Virus record (IMG/VR): IMGVR_UViG_3300010885_004706
Location: 1 to 25,978 of that record
Reading direction: 5' to 3' (one strand)
Source: a virus
Length of the DNA: 25,978 bases
Shown: positions 13,172 to 22,300 of the stretch, piece by piece
Position numbering within the stretch: the first letter of the stretch is position 1
How the letters are laid out: every line of letters begins with the position of its first letter
Made by a program: the position numbers and the translations under genes
The notes under the pieces: generated by a model
Database searches by the model: none
What the model was told of the DNA's origin: nothing
What the model saw: only the letters and a program-made list of their open reading frames with translations

Positions 13172-16100
13172 GCCAGACACGACGCCTAGGACAGTTAAAC
13201 GCAGCCGAAAGCTGGCTTAACAATTATCGTTATCTAGTAAACGCAGACTTCAAGGCCTACGACTTTGAAAGCCTAAGAACTGCTTTACTAAATCACATTC
13301 AATTAAACTATCCAGAAGATTTCAACGATTTTATTGGTTCAAGTGAATATGTTGCACTAGTAGACTTGATGGCATTTATGGGACAGAATCTTGCATTCCG
13401 CAGTGATTTAAATTTGCGTGAAACATTTTTAGAAACAGCAGAAGTACGCGGCAATGTATTAAGCATTGCTCGTCAATTGGGTTACAAACCATTCCGTAAT
13501 GGTGGAGCCAATGGCTTCTTAAAAATTACATCTGTAACAACCACACAAGAATTATATGACAGCAAAGGTACAAACTTAGCCGGCAAAACTATTGTATGGG
13601 CAGATCCGTTGAATTTGGACTTCAATGAACAATTCTCATTAATTTTAAATCAAGCATTGAATAAATCAAATCCCATTGGTCGTCCAGTTAGTTCTATTTC
13701 TTCAAACGGTGTATCTCGCCAACTGTACGAGCTTGATCAGCCTGACACTCGCACAATGGTGGAAACGTTTTCAGTCAGTGCCAGAAACAACAACAGCTAT
13801 TCATGTGAGTTGGTTCCAGTAACAATTGACACAGCAACAGAATTAGCAACAGAGAACACACCAAACCCGTATGGACGACAGACTGTGTTATTCAACAATG
13901 ATGGCACTGGTTATGGCTCAACCTCAAATGGTTGGTTCTTTATGTTCAAACAAGGTACATTAAAGTTTGAGGACTTTACATTAAACACACGAGTAGAAAA
14001 CCGTGTGATTGATTTGCAAGGTGACAACATTAACGAAACTGATGTATGGGTTCAGAGCATTGACTCTAACGGAAAGATTCTCAGTGAGTGGACACCAGTA
14101 CCAAATGCCAACAACAAGAACATTATATTCAATGCACTTGATAAGGACAAACGAAAAGTTTACGAAATTATTACTCGTGAAAACGATTCAATTTCGTTGA
14201 AGTTTGGTGACGACATATTTGCAGATATTCCAACAGGTAACATTAGAGTTTGGTATCGCGAAAGTGCAAATGAAACATTAACAATCTCTTCTAATGATAT
14301 AGCAGGTTTAGAGTTATCTTTGCGTTATGTTGACAGTACATTAACTGAACAAGATTTAACAGTGACACTGGAATTATCAGACGCTGCGGCCAGCTCAGCA
14401 GGTGAAACATTAGAACAAATTAAAAATCGTGCAAGTCGTACAAGTGCAAGTCAAGACCGTATGATCACAGCATCTGACTATAATATCTATCCAGAAGGTA
14501 AAGTAAGTGGTGTAGATAAAATCAGAGCAATTAATAGAAAGCATGCAGGTCAAAGCGTATATGCTGACTTGACTGATCCAACTGGAACATATCGTCCTGT
14601 TATTACATTTGCAGACGATGGCTTTATCTACGAAACTCAAGTGGTAACAGAAGATTCAAAAGATGCAATAGTAGGAGCCCAAGAGTTATTGTCTTGGATT
14701 GAAAATAGTTTATTGAATAGACAGCTGACACAACTATACTATAAAAAGTACAGTCCTATTAGGCCAAATGTTGGCACAAATATGCGTTGGGTAACAGTGA
14801 GTTCTGGCAATGCAACGTCAACTGGATATTTTTCTATGACATCACCAGATTCACCGCTACGTATTGGATACGGCAGCCCAGATCTAAAGTTTAGAACCAT
14901 TGGTAAAAATACCTTAATTAAAACCACAAACGGCACATGGACTCGTATTATAGACGTGTACCGCGAAGGATTTGGAGTCAATGATAACATTGGTGCCAAT
15001 ACTGGTTTACGTGCCAATGGCCAAGGTGCTATATTTGTTAATACCATATTACCAACCACTGCAATTGAGTCTTGGTTTCCTGCATTGCGTACAATTTTTA
15101 CGCCAATGGAACAGCAAGAAATTCTCAGAGAGATTCGTGCAGGTCGTAACTTTGGTTTAAAATATATCAACACACTTGCACAGCAGCATCGTTGGAAAAT
15201 TATTCCTGCAGATTCAATTGAACCGTCGGGCAATTTTGTTGTGCCAGCAGAAACAGGAACAGATTCTGGTGCCAGTTGGTTAGTACGTTTAGAGTATGAT
15301 TCTACAACCGGCCAATGGACACTATTTTCTCGCAATGATCAAACAGTATTTGGCAGCGTAGATCAATTGACATTCCACAATCAACGTTTTGGAAAAGCAG
15401 TTGATCAGGCATCAAAACGATCCCTGAAAGATACAATCAAATTCTTAAAACAAAATAATTTAGAAAATGAATTGACGCTGGATGTTGCTGACTACTTTAA
15501 ATTGGATGACGGCAGATATGATTCGTCAAGAGTTATATTGTTGTTACCTGGATTGAGCGAAAATGCAGCACCTAACAACCCAGATGTAATTAGCAAGTTA
15601 ATTTTGGGAAACAATGTGCAATTTAAAAAAGTACAGTTCCTTGATACCAATGGACAATACACTTTGAAGCCATCAGACTCTACTGGAGTAACAATGCCAG
15701 GCCGTAAAGATCTGCGTGTGCAAAATACACACGTTCCTTTACGAGATACCAGAGTAGATGCATCTACTACAAACATTGTTGACATGTTTGTATTAACTAC
15801 CAACTATAATACTGCATATCGTGCATGGGTAAACAGCGGAGCCGATACTGTAACAAAACCATTGACACTGACATCATATGGATTGGAAAAGTTAATGAGT
15901 ACTATTATTCCTTATAAGAGTATCAGTGACAGCATTGTATTTCATCCGGTAAAGTACAAAGTTATTTTTGGCAAGACAGCAGATATTAGAAATCAAGTTA
16001 CTATTCGTATCACTAAGAGTGATACCACTAGAATCAGTGACGCTGAAATTCGTAGTCGTGTAATCAGTGCAATCAACGAATACTTTACAGTTGATAACTG

Positions 16101-16299
16101 GGATTTTGGAGAAACATTTTATTTTACTGACATGGCGTCATGGATACATAAGTCGTTGGGCGGAGTTATTAGCAGTATTGTTTTGATACCAAAACAAAAA
16201 CAGTTGTCAAGCAATGACTTGTTTCAAATTCCATGTGAAGACGATGAAATCTTTATCAGCAGTGCAACAGTCAATGACGTTGAAGTTGTTTCAAATTAA
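13168..16299 (+). CDS. 6: Baseplate wedge protein gp6
   Basis: A 1043-residue wedge protein whose dimers form the inner ring of the baseplate. The N-terminal part (about residues 35-115) is the typical gp6 opening, including YPEDFNDFIGSSEYVALVDLMAFMGQNLAFR and the following RQLGYKP. Residues about 404-455 carry the Baseplate_J signature SSAGETLEQIKNRASRTSASQDRMITASDYN. The C-terminal third contains the conserved VKYKVIFGKTADIRNQV-type segment and ends in ISSIVLIPKQK. It is much longer than T4 gp6 (660), with extra beta-rich insertions in the middle. AAAGGAAC at 13151-13158 precedes the ATG, and the start overlaps the gp25 stop. Confidence 0.93.
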   Translation: MSQTRRLGQLNAAESWLNNYRYLVNADFKAYDFESLRTALLNHIQLNYPEDFNDFIGSSEYVALVDLMAFMGQNLAFRSDLNLRETFLETAEVRGNVLSIARQLGYKPFRNGGANGFLKITSVTTTQELYDSKGTNLAGKTIVWADPLNLDFNEQFSLILNQALNKSNPIGRPVSSISSNGVSRQLYELDQPDTRTMVETFSVSARNNNSYSCELVPVTIDTATELATENTPNPYGRQTVLFNNDGTGYGSTSNGWFFMFKQGTLKFEDFTLNTRVENRVIDLQGDNINETDVWVQSIDSNGKILSEWTPVPNANNKNIIFNALDKDKRKVYEIITRENDSISLKFGDDIFADIPTGNIRVWYRESANETLTISSNDIAGLELSLRYVDSTLTEQDLTVTLELSDAAASSAGETLEQIKNRASRTSASQDRMITASDYNIYPEGKVSGVDKIRAINRKHAGQSVYADLTDPTGTYRPVITFADDGFIYETQVVTEDSKDAIVGAQELLSWIENSLLNRQLTQLYYKKYSPIRPNVGTNMRWVTVSSGNATSTGYFSMTSPDSPLRIGYGSPDLKFRTIGKNTLIKTTNGTWTRIIDVYREGFGVNDNIGANTGLRANGQGAIFVNTILPTTAIESWFPALRTIFTPMEQQEILREIRAGRNFGLKYINTLAQQHRWKIIPADSIEPSGNFVVPAETGTDSGASWLVRLEYDSTTGQWTLFSRNDQTVFGSVDQLTFHNQRFGKAVDQASKRSLKDTIKFLKQNNLENELTLDVADYFKLDDGRYDSSRVILLLPGLSENAAPNNPDVISKLILGNNVQFKKVQFLDTNGQYTLKPSDSTGVTMPGRKDLRVQNTHVPLRDTRVDASTTNIVDMFVLTTNYNTAYRAWVNSGADTVTKPLTLTSYGLEKLMSTIIPYKSISDSIVFHPVKYKVIFGKTADIRNQVTIRITKSDTTRISDAEIRSRVISAINEYFTVDNWDFGETFYFTDMASWIHKSLGGVISSIVLIPKQKQLSSNDLFQIPCEDDEIFISSATVNDVEVVSN

Positions 16300-16311
16300 T
16301 AAGGCAAAGAG

Positions 16312-19300
16312 ATGGCAAAAGATCCAAAAAAGTTAAACCCTGAAGACCCGTTTAATAAAACATACCCGGGCCAGGATTTAAACACAGGTGTTGTGCCTAG
16401 CACCACTGACTTATTACCTACAATTTTTAGAACAGAAACAAACAAAAAAGTTTTAAGTGCTATAGTTGAAGACTTATTCCAACCAAGTTCAATTGAAACA
16501 TTAAACTATGCTGTTGGTCGTAATAAAACAAAATCTACGGGAGTTGACTATTTGCCGCATCCGTCGGCACGTAGACAATTGGAAACTGGACTAGTATTAT
16601 TTGGCGATACTGGAGCATCTGTATTAACAGCAGATGATATTGCAACAGCATGGGATCACAATAACAGAGCCAACGAAACAGCTGAACCAATTAGTATATT
16701 AGATTTACCAATCGATACAGACAAGTTTTTAAACTGGGCAAACTATTACTGGGTCGACAGTCGTATGCCAGTGGTATTTTTAAACAGTGGTGACAATGAT
16801 TCATTGAATATACAGGCTGACATTGTTGGCAAAAAGTATTACACTTCTCCGGTGCAAGATAATGGCCGCAGTTTAGAATTTAAAAATGGTATGCGAATAG
16901 CATTCCAACAACACCCTCGACATGCAAACATCAGCGGAGACTTGGATTTAGATTTGTTCACTGACGGGACTGATCAATTAAAGTTAGATTACGAATTTGT
17001 TAACTATGATAAAGGTTTAATGGGAGTGTCAGTTGACGGCAATATATTAACACAAGGTGTTGATTATACTGCAGTAGGCAATCATATAGTATGGTTAAAG
17101 TCGTACAGTGCAAGAAAACCAGTGCATATCCATGCACCAGATTTTTACATTACATTAGAAGACAATGGAATACGTTCATGGCTGGTATATGGAGTTGGCA
17201 CCGAAGAAGGCATTCAGTTGCTTGGGCGACATTCACAGTTTACAAACACAGTTTATAGTAGGTTGGCGCCTGCTCGTTGGGATGCACCTGCGTTGCCTTG
17301 GGATCGCAGTGAATGGGATGGATTTGTTCCTGGTGTCAATTCCAAGCAATACATTCTTCAAGAGGTAGGTGCTAAAAATAAAAATGCACACAGTAGAACA
17401 AACGTATGGTTTCACAAGTCTACTATTCAAACTACTGTTGACTTTTTGGGAATTGAATTTAGGGATATTGCAAAGAGCGAAAACCAAGCCATGCGTCCAA
17501 TTATTGAATTTGAAAATACACTTGAGCTTTATAATCATGGCGTAAGTTATAGAGCATGGGCAACCTTCCTTGTTAACGAATTAAATGTAAGTGTTGCTGA
17601 CTTTATTAACTTGCCATTGGTGGAAAGCAATACTGGTACACTAAATTCTCGTTATATGGCATTGATGATCAAGTTAGATCGCCCAGTCGATATTGATGTT
17701 CAAACAGAAATCCAAGGCAAGCCAAAATTGGCATTAAATGCATCTTCAATTCCAGAATCTGAATTAAACAATATTCTGGCCAATCTTGATAAGGACAATG
17801 CTGCTGGCCGTATTCCAAAATATGCAGTTTATAAAGTAAACGGAGACACCATTGCTTGGCTTAAAAATCCTCCAATCAATACCAACTGGAAAATTACATA
17901 TAGAATCTCCGGAGTGCTATTGTCTGCATTACGAATCTTATGGTTAACCAAAGACGCAAATGCCAATTCAATTGTATTCATTAAGAGTAATGCAACAAAG
18001 ACAACTGGTTTTTTTAAAGAACATGTTACCAATGGTGATGCAACTGTTATCAACGTAGCATCACCTGACGATCCGCACTACCTTAAAGAGTATTACTGGA
18101 AGAACGGTGTTGCTACACTTGCAACATTCCGTAAAACAGCTATTCAACAACCGCTGTTTGAATTATATGCTCGTGATGGAATCAAGCTGAGTTCTAAAAC
18201 TGGCTTTAAGCCATCTATTATCAACAGCAACATTATCAAAATTAAATCTGGCCTAAACATTGACGACGATTCTGGTTACAGCATTGATTTCTTACCAACA
18301 CAGTTTACACAACTAACAACAGGTAATATTGCAGCCGATAGTGTATATAATATTTTGTTTGAACACAATTTGCAAAATCCAGCTGTCTATACAAATGCCA
18401 ATGGCTCACAATTAACAGTTCCTGGACCATATTCTTTCCGTAGATACACAGGCGGCAATTTAACATCAGAGTTAAGCAATGGCTATCGTCGTTCTTGGTT
18501 TAAATTAAAAAGCTGGGCAATTCGCTCAGTGCAAGTGTCTGGCGATACTACTATTCAGTTGGATAGTTCAATGTGGCCCACATATGATTGGGCGGTTAAA
18601 ATTGCCAATGGTGTTGGTACAGTGGTACACGCTGACGATTTTGTAGAATTAGTTGATAACGTTGCAGTTGGTGCTCGCGGCCGCCGCATTAATTTTAAAG
18701 TGTATCACGACAGTCCACAGCAAGTTGCAATAGTAAGAGGCTCTGGATTTGACTCATTTAATGTCAATATAGTTGATAGAACTGTTTCATTTATTGTACC
18801 GCCAACAGCGGGTGATGCACTAAAAGTTTCCATTGGATCTATTAGTGTTACGGTTCGACTAATAGAATTAAAAAATGATCCTCGATTCTTGCAAATTACA
18901 TTGGATGGTATGCCAGTGGATTACACAGTTGATTCAATGGACTATACAATTTCATTATTGGGCGGTATGTTTGGAGTAGTTGAAATTAGTCACCAGGGCA
19001 ACCAAATTGATAACGATCGTATCACAGCTATTCCAGGACTTGATTACAATCCAGAACAGTACGAAAATCTTGGCGAAATCAGTGCAGCACGTTTGATTAA
19101 AGGGCTGTCAAGAAACATCACTATCAATACAGCCAATACTCGTGAATGGATTGATAGTCCACGTTTTAAAACATTAGATGGTATCTATATGGCTGACAAT
19201 AGTGCAATGCGATTATCCTGGGCAAATTTTGCACTGCAACCCGGCCTACAAGATGTTGTTGTAGCACGTTCAATGTCAGCGTGGAGATGGTATCGTAAGT

Positions 19301-22300
19301 TTATTTCCAAGTTAGAAGAAAGTAATCGCCTATACAACATTGAAACTTATGGTGTTGCCAACACGCTTGATCGTATATTGGATGAGTTATTGCTTGGAGT
19401 AAACTACAGCTCAGTAGATGCAGTATCCGGCATGGCGTTTACACGCAATAGCATGCGTACAAATACTATTACTTCAACAGGAAGTAATGTAGTTGACATT
19501 GGATCAACTAACTTGTTTACAAACTCATATGCTGCAGATCATGTGTATGTTTATGTCAACGACATTTTACAATTACTCAATGCTGACTATACAATTAAAG
19601 GACAGCAGGTACAGTTTGTGACTGCGCCAGAATCTAGAAGCATCATTAAAATTTACTTTGCTGGAGAAACTGAAATTTATTCTGGTATTCCAGCCAGCAC
19701 CGCTAAACTTGGATTAAGTGGATTATTTGTTCCAGGTTTGGTTACAGAAACTTGGGGTACAAATTCCAAAACATTCATTCAGCGACACGACGGTTCACGC
19801 ATCACTGCCTACATTGATCCAGTGACTGGTGTGGCCAACGCTGATAATGTATTCAATGCAGTAATATTGGAACTAGAAAACAGAACATACAATGCATGTA
19901 TCAATAGAGTTGGAGATGCTAATAGACAGCATTCATATAGAAACTATACTGACAAAGAAATTACAGAATCTCAATCACGTTCTCAATTGGAATGGTATGC
20001 TATCAATGCCATTAACTACAGAGACCGCAGCGACTTTGATGCATCTGACGCTTGGACATGGAACTACGGTGGTGCAAGCTGGAGAAAGTTATACTTGAAT
20101 AACTATGGAACTTATCGTTTACATCAAGCTCCGTGGGAAGCATTGGGGTATGACAACAAACCCACCTGGTGGGATACTCACTACTCTTGGACCAATGCAA
20201 CCAAACGAACAGCACTTGAACGGGCTTTGTACTTTGGTATTCTAAGCGAACCAGGTCGCACAGTTTTTACAGATCCCGACTTTGCGCACCCAAACAATGT
20301 ATATCCCGTTGATGTCAATGGCAACTTATTAAGCCCATTTGATGCTGGTATTGCAGCTCCTACGGTAAGCGAAGCACAACAACCATGGGAAATTGGTTCT
20401 ATGGGTCCAGCTGAAATGGCTTGGGCTCGTAGTGTCAGCGGTACATGGACCAATGTATTACATTCGTTAGACAAGTACAATTTGGCAAACAAATTTTTTG
20501 ACAGCTCAATCAATCCATTTGTAATCACAGTAAAAAATAACAGCACTGCTCCCAAAGGAACAGGCAGCATTGCACCAGATCAATTCTTGTACAATCGTAC
20601 ATTGATTGGTATTGGCGCAGTTCTATTCGAAGGCTATCGCGAGTTTAATCTATTGGGCGAAACTCCATTAGATAGCTTATTGGCAATTGGTACAAAATTA
20701 GAATTCAGTGCTGGAGGTTTTACCGACGGTAACATTTCATTAAAGATGCCGTACACAAAATTTCAAGACAATGAATATGTGCCAAACGATGACTTTGGTT
20801 TAACACTAAGCAACGGCGTACCAAAAGAACAATTGCGATACACATCGGTAAGAGTTGAAAAAGATGATGTTGGGTTCCGTGTGTACGGGTTTGACCCAAA
20901 GCAAAGATTTTTCAAGATATTAACACCCACTGCAGCTGCACTATCAACCAGCTACCCTACATCGCGCAGACAGTTTCAAACCAACTATGGTACCTTTGTT
21001 GAATATCTAAGTTGGAATACTACAGAGTCAGTTGTTCCATATGGCTCATACATTGCAAACAAACAAGACCTTATTACATTCTTAATGGGCTTAGGTGAAT
21101 ATCAGCAACAACAAGGATTGATATTAGATAGTATTAATTCTCGTGGTACCATTACCAACTGGAAACAAGCATCAATCGACGCACTGGCATGGATTGAAGA
21201 CCAATGGGGCGACGAACACTATTGTGTGGTTGGTGTTGCAACTCAGGATGGTTTAAAGTTCAAACACACAATGGGCGCACTAAGCAGACTGGATGCTGAT
21301 CTAGGAAGAACTGGTAAAGTACTGTATGCAAATGGTCGTTCAGCCACCGCCAATGAGCTACTAATCACTCGTGATTTTGAGCCCAACGTTGATAAGATAA
21401 CTCCGCTAACTAGTGAACAATTGGTATTTGTTAACTTTAAAACTCAATTGTACGATCATGTGTTCTTTATCAACAAGAAGACCAAGTTTGGTGACTTGGT
21501 GGTTGATTTACAAACTGGTAACAGATTACACGACCTGACAATATCCGGCCGTAGAACATACAGTTGGAATGGCCGCCCAAATGCCAAGGGTGTAATTCCT
21601 CAACAGTACACCACCTTACCTGGCTTTGATACATTGGTAGATGACATCTTATCAAGTCATATGCCAGAACGAGTGGCTTTTGACACAGCCAAAACTGACA
21701 TTGCTCGCGGCAATGTGGTACCTGTAAAGAAAACTGTAATTTCTGATATCATACAAGATGGTTCAAGCGCATATCTATACCGTCAAGGCTTGCAAAATGC
21801 AGCTGGTACAAATTTGGCCATTGACGCTTTATTTAGAAATAGAAACATTGATATTCCTGGCAACGAACAAGATGTCAGTGTCAATGAACAATGGATGTTT
21901 GATACTGGTGAGTTTGGAAACTTGGCAGATAAGAAAACATGGGAAATTGAATTACGCAAAGCTGATTTAACAGGCAATCGTCAAATTGTAAGATTCCGTG
22001 ATGACACATTGGGATTGACAGATTTACGCAGCGATAGCATCATTGATATCATTGGCAAAGCAGACCCGCATTGGATTTCACGTCCAAGCGACTATACATT
22101 TCTTACTATCAACAGAGACTTAATTGACCAAAATTACAGCAAAGCACAAAACTGGTTACCAAGTGCTGGTCTTGCCAGCGTTGATAATGCTGACATTGAG
22201 ATTATGTATATAAACGAACTTACATTTGATAAGTTGTTACAAGTAGATCGCACACATACATTATTTGCTACTCAATCATTTAGCAAATATAACGATTACA

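Noticed and set aside
14739-15335. Leftward 198-codon frame inside gp6
   Set aside because: It is antisense to the strongly supported gp6 gene, with no ribosome-binding site or recognisable domain.
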